Positions 41,518-50,517 of a stretch of 64,000 nt of DNA are shown piece by piece. The notes beneath the pieces were generated by a model. It did not search any database, was not told the origin of the DNA, and saw nothing but the letters and a program-made list of their open reading frames with translations. Origin of the DNA: PNNG01 sp046291695 (GTDB taxonomy: Bacteria > Bacteroidota > Bacteroidia > UBA7662); the NCBI GenBank assembly GCA_046291695.1, contig JBKBSO010000007.1:94258-158257 (forward strand). The letters are read 5' to 3'. How positions within the stretch are numbered: position 1 is the stretch's first letter; every line of letters starts with the position of its first letter. A program made the position numbers and the translations under genes.

Positions 41518-42390
41518 ATGCAAGATTCCTTGGTACTTGATGTACGCGAAAACAGACGTAAAAAACCCGACTGGCTGCGTGTAAAGCTGCCCACCGGCAA
41601 AGAATACCTTCGGGTGCGCAACCTGGTAGATCAATATAAATTGCATACCATCTGCGAAAGCGGAAATTGCCCCAATATGGGCGAATGCTGGGGCGCAGGC
41701 ACAGCAACCTTCATGATTCTTGGCAATGTGTGCACTCGTGGTTGTTCGTTTTGCGCCGTAGCTACGGGCCGACCCACCGAACTCGACCTCGACGAGCCCT
41801 TTCGTGTGGCCGAGGCCATCCGCCTCATGCAAGTGAAACATGCCGTGCTTACCTCTGTAAACCGCGACGAACTCAAAGACCGTGGCGCGGGGGTTTGGGC
41901 GGCAACGGTACGAGAAATCCGTAAGCAGTCGCCCGAAACCACCATGGAAACCCTTATTCCCGATGTAAAAGGCAATTGGGAAGCCTTGGACTTGATGATT
42001 TCCGAGCGACCGGAAGTGGTTTCACACAATATGGAAACCGTAAAACGCCTCTACCGTACGGTACGGCCACAAGCCAAATACGAACGCAGCCTCGAGCAAT
42101 TGGGGCGCATCAAGGCGGCCGGCCTGCGTACCAAAACCGGCTTTATGGTCGGCTTGGGCGAAACCCCCGAAGAAGTCAATGAAATTCTCGACGACCTCAA
42201 AGCCGTGGGGGTGGATGTGGTAACCATAGGCCAATACCTGCAACCCACCAAAATGCACCTCGAAGTGGCCGAGTTTGTACGTCCAGAGCAATTTAAAGCA
42301 TACGAAGAGCTCGGCTATGCCAAAGGCTTCAACTTTGTAGAAAGCGGCCCGCTGGTTCGTTCATCCTATCATGCCGAAAGACATATCTGA
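41518..42390 (+). CDS. lipA: Lipoyl synthase
   Basis: A 290-residue radical SAM enzyme that inserts two sulfurs into octanoyl chains on lipoyl domains, needed by pyruvate dehydrogenase E2. Both iron-sulfur clusters are visible: the auxiliary cluster in CESGNCPNMGECW and the radical SAM triad in CTRGCSFCAV. The closing RSSYHAE contains the Ser ligand of the auxiliary cluster. DLDEPFRVAEAIRLM and GLGETPEEV are also typical. The stop overlaps the next gene's start by one base (TGATG). Confidence 0.97.
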   Translation: MQDSLVLDVRENRRKKPDWLRVKLPTGKEYLRVRNLVDQYKLHTICESGNCPNMGECWGAGTATFMILGNVCTRGCSFCAVATGRPTELDLDEPFRVAEAIRLMQVKHAVLTSVNRDELKDRGAGVWAATVREIRKQSPETTMETLIPDVKGNWEALDLMISERPEVVSHNMETVKRLYRTVRPQAKYERSLEQLGRIKAAGLRTKTGFMVGLGETPEEVNEILDDLKAVGVDVVTIGQYLQPTKMHLEVAEFVRPEQFKAYEELGYAKGFNFVESGPLVRSSYHAERHI

Positions 42391-42683
42391 TGGCCATACG
42401 CGGCAAATCACAAGCCCTCGATCAAGTACTCAACGAACTTATCGACAGCTACCGGCTCCGGGGCAAACTGGATGAGGTTGAGCTTCATCGCTATTGGGAA
42501 GAACTGCTCGGGCCTCAAATCAACGCAGGTACCGAAGGATTATACCTCCAGGGTAGCAAAGTTCTGGTACGGCTCAGCAGCTCAGTACTGCGCAACGAAC
42601 TCCAAATGACCAAAAGCTTCATCATCGAAAAAATCAATGCCCGTTTTGGCGGGAATCGCATCGAAGACATTATATTTATCTGA
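42390..42683 (+). CDS. DUF721 family protein
   Basis: A 97-residue protein of the DUF721 family, with LDQVLNELIDSYRLRGKLDEVELHRYWEELLGPQI, LYLQGSKVLVRLSSSVLRNELQM and IIEKIN. The family is widespread and small, often near recF or gyrase genes; its N-terminal half resembles a DciA-like helicase-loading domain. The start codon shares its A with the lipA stop, so translation is coupled. The function is not established. Confidence 0.88.
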   Translation: MAIRGKSQALDQVLNELIDSYRLRGKLDEVELHRYWEELLGPQINAGTEGLYLQGSKVLVRLSSSVLRNELQMTKSFIIEKINARFGGNRIEDIIFI

Positions 42684-42697
42684 ATCTACAGCAAACT

Positions 42698-43303
42698 ATG
42701 GCAAAACTAATTATCGTACGACACGGACAATCGCAGTGGAACCTCGAAAACCGCTTTACAGGCTGGGTTGATGTCACCCTATCAGAAAAAGGTGTAAACG
42801 AAGCTAAAGCTGCAGGACAGCTGCTGAAGGAATATCAGTTCGATGAAGCATTTACCAGTAATTTGCAACGCGCACAGCATACGCTGAATTACATACTCGA
42901 AGCAATAGGCCAAACCCATATTCCAATCACTAAAAACGAAGCCTTAAACGAACGCATGTATGGCGATTTGCAGGGGCTCGATAAGGCCGAAACCGCTAAA
43001 AAATTTGGCGACGAGCAAGTACACATCTGGCGCAGAAGCTACGACATAGCACCTCCAGGCGGCGAAAGCCTGAAAGACACTGCCGAACGGGTAATTCCCT
43101 ACCTCGAAGCCGAAATTGTTCCCAAACTCAAAGCTGGCAAAAACATCATCATTGCCGCACACGGAAACAGCCTACGCGCCCTGGTCATGTACCTCGAAAA
43201 TATGACCCCCGAAGAAATATTGAAGTTTGAAATCCCTACCGGTAAACCACGTCTGTACGAACTCGACTCGGAACTGAATATAAAACAGGCCGTTTATTTG
43301 TAA
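42698..43303 (+). CDS. gpmA: 2,3-bisphosphoglycerate-dependent phosphoglycerate mutase (short form)
   Basis: A 201-residue glycolytic enzyme interconverting 3- and 2-phosphoglycerate. The phosphohistidine is His9 in VRHGQSQWNLENRFTGW; the proton donor Glu is in NERMYGDLQG, and the second His in IAAHGNSLRALV. WVDVTLSEKG and RRSYDIAPPGGESLKD are typical of dPGM. It is about 45 residues shorter than the E. coli enzyme, lacking part of the middle and the C-terminal tail, as in other short dPGMs. It lies 14 bp after the DUF721 gene. Confidence 0.92.
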   Translation: MAKLIIVRHGQSQWNLENRFTGWVDVTLSEKGVNEAKAAGQLLKEYQFDEAFTSNLQRAQHTLNYILEAIGQTHIPITKNEALNERMYGDLQGLDKAETAKKFGDEQVHIWRRSYDIAPPGGESLKDTAERVIPYLEAEIVPKLKAGKNIIIAAHGNSLRALVMYLENMTPEEILKFEIPTGKPRLYELDSELNIKQAVYL

Positions 43304-43379
43304 GTACAACCGCCTCACCAGCCACTTCAAACTTCAAGATTTCTTCTTCTTCCTTCACCCTTCACTCTTCACTCTTCCC

Positions 43380-44345
43380 ATGATTGCATTCAACTCTGAC
43401 AAAGAAGCCGTCGACGCCCTGGCGCAACGATATACACAAATATTAACCGAAGTTCAAAAGCTCATTATCGGACAAGATGAGATTGTGAAAGCCGTGCTCA
43501 TCTCGGTGTTCAGCAACGGCCATTGCCTGTTGGTGGGTGTGCCCGGTTTGGCCAAAACCCTGCTGGTGCAAACCATGGGCCGGGTGCTTGACCTTAGCTT
43601 CAGCCGGGTGCAGTTTACGCCCGACCTCATGCCCGGCGACATTACCGGATCCGAAGTGCTCGATGACCAAAAAAACTTTCGCTTCATTAAAGGACCTCTA
43701 TTTGCCAATATCGTACTGGCCGACGAAATCAACAGAACTCCTCCCAAAACCCAAAGTGCCTTGCTCGAAGCCATGCAGGAACGTCAAATTACCGTGGCAG
43801 GAAAACAATATGCCCTTCCCTCCCCGTTTTTTGTACTGGCTACCCAAAACCCTATCGAACAAGAAGGGACATACCCACTGCCCGAAGCCCAGCTCGACCG
43901 CTTTATGCTCAACATTTGGCTAGATTATCCCAGATACGAAGACGAACTGCAAGTGGTAAAACAAACCACTACCGACAAACAACAGCAGGTGGCCAAAATT
44001 ATTGGTGCCGAAGAAATTCTGTACTTCCAACAATTGGTTCGGCGCATGCCTATGGCCGACAATGTGCTGGAGTATGCTGTCAAATTGGCAAACAAAACCC
44101 GGCCGAATAGTCAGTTCGCCACAGCCGATACAAATAAATACATTAGCTGGGGAGCAGGCCCGCGAGCCTCACAATATTTGGCCATTGGCGCCAAATGTCA
44201 TGCGGCCCTAAAAAACAAATATTCGCCTGATATTGAGGACGTTCAGGCTGTCGCCAATAACATACTGCGGCATCGCATTGTGCTCAATTACAAAGCCGAA
44301 GCGGAAGGCCTTAAAGCCGATGATCTGATAAAAAAGTTGATGTAG
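43380..44345 (+). CDS. MoxR family AAA+ ATPase
   Basis: A 321-residue ATPase. Walker A is GVPGLAKT (about 57-64), with VQFTPDLMPGDITGSEVLD, Walker B VLADEINRTPPKTQSALLEAMQE, and ATQNPIEQEGTYPLPEAQLDRF as sensor 1. MoxR proteins act as chaperones that mature metal or surface proteins, usually with DUF58 and von Willebrand domain genes beside them. Those partners are absent here; the next gene is a zinc peptidase. The 76 bp upstream contain a pyrimidine-rich tract with repeats of TTCACTC and no recognisable promoter. Confidence 0.93.
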   Translation: MIAFNSDKEAVDALAQRYTQILTEVQKLIIGQDEIVKAVLISVFSNGHCLLVGVPGLAKTLLVQTMGRVLDLSFSRVQFTPDLMPGDITGSEVLDDQKNFRFIKGPLFANIVLADEINRTPPKTQSALLEAMQERQITVAGKQYALPSPFFVLATQNPIEQEGTYPLPEAQLDRFMLNIWLDYPRYEDELQVVKQTTTDKQQQVAKIIGAEEILYFQQLVRRMPMADNVLEYAVKLANKTRPNSQFATADTNKYISWGAGPRASQYLAIGAKCHAALKNKYSPDIEDVQAVANNILRHRIVLNYKAEAEGLKADDLIKKLM

Positions 44346-44398
44346 TACGCACTAAATCGGCACTCCTTTTGTTCATGTGATTGTCTAAATAAACGCTT

Positions 44399-45073
44399 AT
44401 GTATTTCATACTCATTATTGCCATCATGATTGCCAGCTGGGCGGTCGGTGCGCGCTTCAAAAGTCGTTTCAAAAAGTATGCGGATACACCGCTTTCTTCC
44501 GGTTTATCCGGCCGTGAAGTCGCTGAAAAAATGCTTCGCGACAGCGACATCTACGATGTTAAAATTATATCAACCGAAGGTCAGCTTACCGACCACTATA
44601 ACCCCACCAATAAAACGGTAAACCTGAGCCACGATGTATATTATGGGCGTTCGGTAGCTGCCGCTGCCGTGGCTGCACACGAAGTTGGTCACGCAGTACA
44701 GCATGCCCGCGCTTACGGCTGGCTGCAGTTCCGCTCCGCTATGGTACCGGCTTTAAGTGTATCGAGCAAATTTATGCCCTGGGTATTGTTGGCTGGTATC
44801 CTCACCTTGCAAGCCTTCCCGGCCCTTTTGCTCATCGGCATCAGCTTGTTTGCACTTACCACCATTTTTAGCTTCATAACTTTGCCTGTTGAATTTGATG
44901 CGAGCCGTCGTGCATTAGTTTGGTTAGATAACGCAAACATCACCAGTAGCCAACAACATGGCAAGGCCAAAGACGCATTGCACTGGGCCGCTATGACCTA
45001 TGTGGTGGCTGCCCTTGCCTCTCTGGCTACGCTTTTATATTACGTTATGATTTATATGGGCCGTCGCAACTAA
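44399..45073 (+). CDS. Membrane zinc metallopeptidase (YugP-like)
   Basis: A 224-residue membrane protein. The zinc site HEVGH is at 94-98 in AAVAAHEVGHAVQHARAYGW, with likely further ligands around GQLTDHYNPTNKTVNLS and EFDASRRALVWL. Hydrophobic helices lie at about 1-18, 120-145, 147-170 and 198-220. This is the YugP family of small neutral zinc peptidases; substrates are unknown. It ends 23 bp before a strong terminator. Confidence 0.92.
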   Translation: MYFILIIAIMIASWAVGARFKSRFKKYADTPLSSGLSGREVAEKMLRDSDIYDVKIISTEGQLTDHYNPTNKTVNLSHDVYYGRSVAAAAVAAHEVGHAVQHARAYGWLQFRSAMVPALSVSSKFMPWVLLAGILTLQAFPALLLIGISLFALTTIFSFITLPVEFDASRRALVWLDNANITSSQQHGKAKDALHWAAMTYVVAALASLATLLYYVMIYMGRRN

Positions 45074-45095
45074 AGCGGTTCATAAACTCCCTTAT

Positions 45096-45128
45096 AGCCT
45101 GTTAACTACCCATGTTAACGGGCTTTTT
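45096..45128 (+). terminator. Rho-independent terminator after the zinc peptidase gene
   Basis: AGCCTGTTAAC (45096-45106) pairs with GTTAACGGGCT (one G-U pair) around a 7-nt loop, followed by TTTTTAATTT. Confidence 0.88.
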
Positions 45129-45232
45129 AATTTCAAGGGCTGATTTAATGCTGCTAACGAAAAATTTGCACTGATACATGAATAACCTGGTTTCATTCGG
45201 TGGAAAAGCTCAAAGCGTAGCGACCCCCCAAT

Positions 45233-46879
45233 TTACTTTGCCTGGCTTATCGGGTACACTTGCTTTCCCTCTACCATGGTTTTCATTAGCCGGGCATTTT
45301 GAATTTGTGCAGGGTTGGCCAGCATTAAATCGGTATCCATCACTACCAAATCAGCTTTTTTACCAAGTTCAAAACTGCCTCGCTCCTGTTCTTCAAATGC
45401 TGCCCGGGCTGCCCAAATGGTCATGCCACGCAGCGCTTGTTCGCGTGTAAGGGCATTCGCAAATTGAAACCCCCCCTGCGGAAAACCCGAACTATCGGTG
45501 CGAAAAACAGCAGCATAAAAAGTTTTCAGCGGTGAAATATCTTCCACCGGAAAATCCGTCCCCAGCGGGAGCCAACCATTAAGTTGCAACAATTGCTGGT
45601 AAGCGTAGGCATGGGCAATCCGTTCTGGGCCCAAGCGTTCTTCGGCCCAGTACATATCACTGGTGGCATGTGTGGGCTGCACCGAGGGCACAATACCCGC
45701 GTCGCGGTAAATCGCCAAATCTACCGGGCTCACCACCTGTGCATGTTCTATGCGCCAGCGATGGTCGGGCTGGTGTCCTACCACATCGCGATAAATTTGG
45801 GGCACCTGCTGATTGGCCGCATCGCCAATACAATGCGTATTCATCTGATAAGCTGCCGCTGCCAAAAGAGGGGCGTAATAAGCCAAGGTTTCGGGCTCGG
45901 TAACCCATAGCCCAAAGTGGTCGTGTCGGTCGTGATACGCCTCTTTTAACCGCGCCCCACGCGAACCCAATGCACCATCGGCATAGAACTTAAAGGAGCG
46001 AATGTGCAGCCGTTCTCCTTTATAAGGGGCTTGAGAAAGAAAGTACTTGAGTTCCTCCGGATGGGCGCTGATCATGCCATACACCCGCATTTCCAACTCG
46101 CCCTCTGCCTCCATCTGGCGTAAAACTTCTAGCTGCAATCGACTCAGCCCAGCATCGTGAACCGCTGTAAGCCCTACGGCAAAGCAAGCCGACTGTGCAT
46201 CTTGTATGGCTGCACGCCAACCAGCTGCTGTGGTGGCCGGCTCAGCTTTACGGGCTAAATCCGCTGCATTGTCGATGAGAACACCCGTTAAACTACCATC
46301 TGCACGTCGTAAAATTTCACCCCCACTGATTGCAGTGGTTTTATTTATGCCTGCTGCCTCGAGTGCCAGGGCGTTGGCAATTACAGCATGCCCGTCAACA
46401 CGTCGCAACAATACCGGACGGTTGGGAAACAAACTATCGAGCAAGGCGCGGTCGGGATATGCTGCATCAGGCCATCGGTTCTGATCCCATCCCCGACCAA
46501 TCAGCCAGCCTTCGGGCTGGTTTTGGGCAAAAGCCAATAACCGATAGATAACTTCGTGCCACGAATCGCATCCCAACAAATTGGCCTGTTGCAAATTGAG
46601 GCCATAATACACAAAATGACAATGGGCATCATTAAAACCCGGGTACACAAATTGCTGTTTAAGGTCTTCGCTTCTGTTAAAACGATACCGGGCCTTAAGC
46701 TCACGGCTATTGCCTAAGGCCACAATACGTCCATTATGTATGGCCATGGCTTCTACCGTGCTAAAATCACTATCCACCGTATACATTTTGCCATTGTATA
46801 ATAGCAAGTCGGCCCTTTCTTTGCTATCACAGGCCGCAAAGGCCATGCCCATGAGCAAGAGACTAAAAAATCGCGTCAT
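45233..46879 (-). CDS. Amidohydrolase lipoprotein (YtcJ-like)
   Basis: A 548-residue lipoprotein; the signal ends AFAAC (Cys 17). The composite N-terminal strand region reads DLLLYNGKMYTVDSDFSTVEAMAIHNGRIVALG. The metal site starts with YPGFNDAHCHF (HxH-like as HCH), and a DAG(L)S block and NTHCIGDAAN, HRWRIEHAQV and GTDFPVEDISP follow in the YtcJ order. The end GSFELGKKADLVVMD is classic for amidohydrolases. These act on N-acyl or cyclic amides; the substrate is unknown. Its ATG overlaps the stop of the upstream amylase gene by 4 bp, so the two are translated together. Confidence 0.9.
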   Translation of the reverse strand: MTRFFSLLLMGMAFAACDSKERADLLLYNGKMYTVDSDFSTVEAMAIHNGRIVALGNSRELKARYRFNRSEDLKQQFVYPGFNDAHCHFVYYGLNLQQANLLGCDSWHEVIYRLLAFAQNQPEGWLIGRGWDQNRWPDAAYPDRALLDSLFPNRPVLLRRVDGHAVIANALALEAAGINKTTAISGGEILRRADGSLTGVLIDNAADLARKAEPATTAAGWRAAIQDAQSACFAVGLTAVHDAGLSRLQLEVLRQMEAEGELEMRVYGMISAHPEELKYFLSQAPYKGERLHIRSFKFYADGALGSRGARLKEAYHDRHDHFGLWVTEPETLAYYAPLLAAAAYQMNTHCIGDAANQQVPQIYRDVVGHQPDHRWRIEHAQVVSPVDLAIYRDAGIVPSVQPTHATSDMYWAEERLGPERIAHAYAYQQLLQLNGWLPLGTDFPVEDISPLKTFYAAVFRTDSSGFPQGGFQFANALTREQALRGMTIWAARAAFEEQERGSFELGKKADLVVMDTDLMLANPAQIQNARLMKTMVEGKQVYPISQAK

Positions 46880-49251
46880 TTGAAGGTGATGATTTCGTAA
46901 CTATTGGGCTTAAGGGTAGTGATAACAAGCGATTCGTCTTGCATGGCCAAAGGATGCCCCATATGCCCCATTACTTCCTGTTTTCGCAAATGAGCTGGGA
47001 TGGGCAAGTTGAACGTCCCTTCTTGTTGACCCTTGTTAAAGCAAACGAGTACCGCTTCTCCAAAATAGGAGCGCAGATAGGCGAGTTGCTGATCGTCTTC
47101 AAGCAAAATTTCGGTTTCGCCATAATTTAAGGCCATGCTGTTGCGGCGCATCTGCAAAATTTGCTCGAGTTGATACCGCGTACTGGCTTCTTGGCTGGTC
47201 CAGTCATCGAATTTCATAGGCCGGCGGTTGTCGGGATCACCGGCACCAACCATACCAATATCATCGCCTGCATAAATCACCGGAATGCCGGGAATGGTAC
47301 TGATGAACACCAGCAATTGCCGCAAGCGACCGTATCCTTCATAATCTACAATCGCAACATCACGATTCCAACCGGCTGCAATAGGATCTTCATCGAACCG
47401 AAGCGCACCGGAAGCAAAGCTGATGAAGCGAGGTAAATCGTGATTCCCACTGATGTTGCCCATGAGGTTATGGTGCCCATAATAGCCGAAGCTCTCTCGT
47501 AGCGACTGGCTCAGTCTGCTAAACGGTTCATTGGGCTCGGCAAAAACCGAACGCGCATCGAAATAGAGATTAAAATCAAATTGCCCATCAATCATACCGC
47601 TGCCTATATAACTGCCAATAAGTTGCCGCGAGCCAAAGGTTTCGCCTATCTGGTAAAGCGGCCGTCCTTGCCCCAGCACAACCCGCTCCTTAAGTTTTTG
47701 AGTGAGTCGTCGCCAAAAAGCTTCCGGAATATGCTTGGTGGCATCGTGTCTAAAGCCATCAAAGCCATAATATTCCATCCAGAAAATAGCACTATCGGTC
47801 ATGGCTTCAACTACCTCGGGATTTTCGAGGTCGAGGGTTGGCATAAACGAATCGAACCAAGTGGTGAGCCGGTGTTCGTCCCAAATACGAATGTTTTTAC
47901 GGCCATCGGGCAAGTCGAGTTGGGTTTTCCACTCGGGTTTTTGCTGCATGAGTGGGTGCTCTTCGTGGACATGATTGGCCACATAATCGAGCAAAATGCT
48001 AATGCCATTGGCATGGGCTACTTCAAGGAGTTCTTTGAGTTCGGCTTCAGTGCCCATGCGATGATCGACCCGGCTCGAACTTACCGGCCAATAACCATGG
48101 TAACCCGAATACATCCGGTGCGGGGCAGGCCATTCGCGATAGGCGCCTTCGGGATTTTGACCTATGGGCGAAATCCAAATGCTGTTGATGCCTAAATCGG
48201 CAAAAAAGCCACTTTTAATTTTTTCAGTGATGCCCTTAATATCTCCTCCCCAATAATTGGCCTTAGGATGTACCTCGGGATGATCAACCGGGCGGTCGTT
48301 ATCGGGATTACCGTTGTGAAAGCGGTCGACCATGATGAAATACATCCGTTGGCTGTGCAAGTCGTGGCGACTTAACTGCGTAGCATCGGTAAGGACTTCG
48401 CCTTGATTGAGCGGAATAAGCAAGTCGTTGGCTTCACCTAACTCGTTAAAGGCAAATATTCGCAAGAAAGACCGTTCTTTTTCGCTGGCCTGCTCCGGTA
48501 GATCGATGCGGTAATTGCCATCGGCCTGTTCGCTAATCAAGTCTGCCGGCAGCAAGGCGTTCTGCCAAAACACCAATAATTCACCTGGAGCCCGGCTCAT
48601 GCTGATGGTACAATGGCCCTGGCCGGCACTCAGGCTACGCAACAGGGGTAGCTTATCCGGATCGGCCGCCACCACTTCGAGTACCGAGTTGTAGCCGCCT
48701 ATGCCATTATCGCGCTTATTTGGATTGGCCGGATCGAGCATCCATTCGCCATCTACTACCACTTGATAGGGATAAAAGCCCGGATCGAGCCGGAGTGTAG
48801 TTTCCCATTGTCCATGCGCATAAGTCAGGGGGCTGCGGTCAGGATTCCAGTTGTTTATATCCCCTACAAGTTTCACCGATTCTGGCTGTGCATCTCCCGG
48901 ATTATAGCTGAAAACCACTTCTTGCCTCCGCGAACGACGCAAGAGCAAGTCGTATTGTGCATCGCCCAACTTGATTTGTAAGACCGAAAGCACTGCTGGA
49001 TTGGGATGATAAAGCCACAGGCGCTTGCCGTCTTCGGTGCGTTGCATTTCCATTCCCGTTGGTTGCAAAATCGTGTTGATGCTTCCGGGTTCGAGAAAAA
49101 AATCCTCAAGAAAAATTTCGGTACTATCGTCGGCCAGCTGTATAATGCTAGCCAATCCCAAAATGGCATCGCCCGTGTGTAAGCGGGGTGCCGGTTTGCT
49201 GCATGCCCCTGCAAGCAGCAGCAGGTTAAACAGGAGGTGTCTGCTTTTCAT
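46876..49251 (-). CDS. GH13 alpha-amylase-family lipoprotein
   Basis: A 791-residue lipoprotein; start ATG 49251, signal ending LLAGAC (Cys 17). An N-terminal domain (about 25-100) precedes a CBM48/E-set domain (about 110-190) with VKLVGDINNWNPDRSPL and GFYPYQVVVDGEW. The GH13 barrel runs from about 300: ILLDYVANHVHEEHP, nucleophile Asp in GFRHDATKHIPEAFW, acid/base Glu in YQIGETFG, and the NHD motif in NISGNHDLPRF. A C-terminal beta domain ends the protein. It should cleave alpha-1,4 glucans or maltodextrins in the periplasm or at the surface. No SusCD pair or regulator is nearby. The upstream open frame to 49407 adds 52 non-family residues and was excluded. Confidence 0.92.
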   Translation of the reverse strand: MKSRHLLFNLLLLAGACSKPAPRLHTGDAILGLASIIQLADDSTEIFLEDFFLEPGSINTILQPTGMEMQRTEDGKRLWLYHPNPAVLSVLQIKLGDAQYDLLLRRSRRQEVVFSYNPGDAQPESVKLVGDINNWNPDRSPLTYAHGQWETTLRLDPGFYPYQVVVDGEWMLDPANPNKRDNGIGGYNSVLEVVAADPDKLPLLRSLSAGQGHCTISMSRAPGELLVFWQNALLPADLISEQADGNYRIDLPEQASEKERSFLRIFAFNELGEANDLLIPLNQGEVLTDATQLSRHDLHSQRMYFIMVDRFHNGNPDNDRPVDHPEVHPKANYWGGDIKGITEKIKSGFFADLGINSIWISPIGQNPEGAYREWPAPHRMYSGYHGYWPVSSSRVDHRMGTEAELKELLEVAHANGISILLDYVANHVHEEHPLMQQKPEWKTQLDLPDGRKNIRIWDEHRLTTWFDSFMPTLDLENPEVVEAMTDSAIFWMEYYGFDGFRHDATKHIPEAFWRRLTQKLKERVVLGQGRPLYQIGETFGSRQLIGSYIGSGMIDGQFDFNLYFDARSVFAEPNEPFSRLSQSLRESFGYYGHHNLMGNISGNHDLPRFISFASGALRFDEDPIAAGWNRDVAIVDYEGYGRLRQLLVFISTIPGIPVIYAGDDIGMVGAGDPDNRRPMKFDDWTSQEASTRYQLEQILQMRRNSMALNYGETEILLEDDQQLAYLRSYFGEAVLVCFNKGQQEGTFNLPIPAHLRKQEVMGHMGHPLAMQDESLVITTLKPNSYEIITFK

Positions 49252-49333
49252 TTGATTACGATTGGGTATGCAAACTACAAAAAAGATAGCTCCTTTCGCT
49301 ATGGCCTTTGCGGGAAAAAAGCGGGACACCCAA

Positions 49334-50008
49334 TTACCAGCGAGCCGCCAAGCTTTCGGTTTTGAGCAAAGGACAAAGTTTGTAGCGTGGGTCCTGGGTA
49401 TCGGCATACATCGCCTGGAGCAGGCGTACTACTTCGGGCAGTCCAATTTTCTCAGCCCATTCAAAGGGACCATAAGGGTAGTTGGTTCCCAGCTTCATTC
49501 CCAAGTCAATGTCGGCTTTAGAAGCCGTTCCCTCCTGGAGGGTATAATAGGCTTCATTGATGATCATAGCAATTACCCTGGGCGTGAGCATCCCCACCCG
49601 ATCGGCCACGGTGAGGTAATTAAAGCCGAGATCATGCGCCAATGCCCGGAGACCTTCGGCAGCATGTTCGCTCCCCAAGCTCATTTCCCAAGGCTCAGCT
49701 TCAATACATGCCGGCCAGGCATTGATGCCTGCCACATTGAACAACGGCATCCTTACCCCCAAACTCGCTGCCACTTGCGCAAACTGAATGGCATTGGCGT
49801 GTAAAATGAAAAAACAATTAGGAACGGTGGCATACAAGCCCAAGCGGTTCGGATGGGCATCAAATTCAAGATCGAATACCGCGCTCACGCCCTCCAGTTG
49901 ACTCGTATTTAGCTGCGATGCTGCCGGTAGATGGGTAAGCTGGTGTGTGTTAAATTTTTGGCTGAGAAAAGCAGCTGCGCTTTGGCCGCCGATGATGAGT
50001 ATTTCCAT
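49334..50008 (-). CDS. Short 3-hydroxyacyl-CoA dehydrogenase-like protein
   Basis: A 224-residue protein. The C-terminal half is a clear 3-hydroxyacyl-CoA dehydrogenase C-terminal domain: VADRVGMLTPRVIAMIINEAYYTLQEGTASKADIDLGMKLGTNYPYGPFEWAEKIGL. The N-terminal half (about 1-110) is shorter than a normal NAD-binding domain, and MEILIIGGQSAAAF lacks the full GxGxxG pattern. The catalytic His-Glu pair expected ahead of the C-terminal domain is not evident. It may be a dehydrogenase remnant with a new role. ATG 50008 was chosen; the open frame continues to 50149 across the divergent ridA start. Confidence 0.8.
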   Translation of the reverse strand: MEILIIGGQSAAAFLSQKFNTHQLTHLPAASQLNTSQLEGVSAVFDLEFDAHPNRLGLYATVPNCFFILHANAIQFAQVAASLGVRMPLFNVAGINAWPACIEAEPWEMSLGSEHAAEGLRALAHDLGFNYLTVADRVGMLTPRVIAMIINEAYYTLQEGTASKADIDLGMKLGTNYPYGPFEWAEKIGLPEVVRLLQAMYADTQDPRYKLCPLLKTESLAARW

Positions 50009-50044
50009 TTCCTGACTATCTTGGGCAAAGATAACGGTACTACC

Positions 50045-50419
50045 ATGCAAATCATAACTACAACCGATGCCCCTGCACCCATCGGCCCCTACAACCAGGC
50101 GGTTGTGCACAACGGATTGGTGTATGTATCCGGCCAAATTGCACTCCATCCCGTAAGTTCAAACCTGGTGCAGGATAGCTTAACCTCCGAAACCCACCAA
50201 GTAATGCGTAATTTACAAGCAGTACTCAAGGCCGCGGGTACCGACTTTTCCAAAGCCATCAAAACCACCATTTTTTTAAAAGAAATGTCGTTTTTCGCAG
50301 AGGTAAACGAAGTCTATGGCCGTTATTTCGACAAACATTTTCCGGCACGTGAAACCGTAGCTGTTCAAGGATTACCCATGGATGTTCGGGTTGAAATTTC
50401 GATGATTGCCGCAGTATAA
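50045..50419 (+). CDS. ridA: RidA family deaminase
   Basis: A 125-residue protein that hydrolyses reactive enamine/imine products of PLP enzymes such as threonine dehydratase. It opens with TTDAPAPIGPYNQAVVHNGLVYVSGQIAL and includes LQAVLKAAGTDFSKAIKTTIFLKEMS and RETVAVQGLPMDVRVEISMIAAV, with the substrate Arg in LPMDVRVEI. ATG 50045 gives the standard length; it diverges from the dehydrogenase-like gene with a 36-bp gap. Confidence 0.95.
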   Translation: MQIITTTDAPAPIGPYNQAVVHNGLVYVSGQIALHPVSSNLVQDSLTSETHQVMRNLQAVLKAAGTDFSKAIKTTIFLKEMSFFAEVNEVYGRYFDKHFPARETVAVQGLPMDVRVEISMIAAV

Positions 50420-50452
50420 GTAAAGCGCTTAATGTAATATTTCTGTAAGGCC

Positions 50453-50483
50453 TTGGGTTTTACAGCCCGATTACATTAATTTG
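50453..50483 (+). promoter_or_regulatory. Promoter of the tonB gene
   Basis: TTG (50453-50455), a 20-bp spacer and TTAATTTG (50476-50483, one mismatch to TAnnTTTG) precede the gene. Transcription would start near 50490, about 28 nt before the ATG at 50518. A 6-bp inverted repeat CTGTAA/TTACAG surrounds the -33 region. Confidence 0.55.
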
Positions 50484-50517
50484 TGGGTAATTACGTTTTA
50501 GAAAGAAATTCTTCCGT

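Noticed and set aside
43335..43379. Pyrimidine-rich stretch with TTCACTC repeats before the MoxR gene
   Set aside because: It is a short simple-sequence tract with no clear promoter or structure; nothing indicates function.
47581..48195. 204-codon open frame on the plus strand
   Set aside because: It is antisense to the GH13 catalytic domain, whose motifs are intact.
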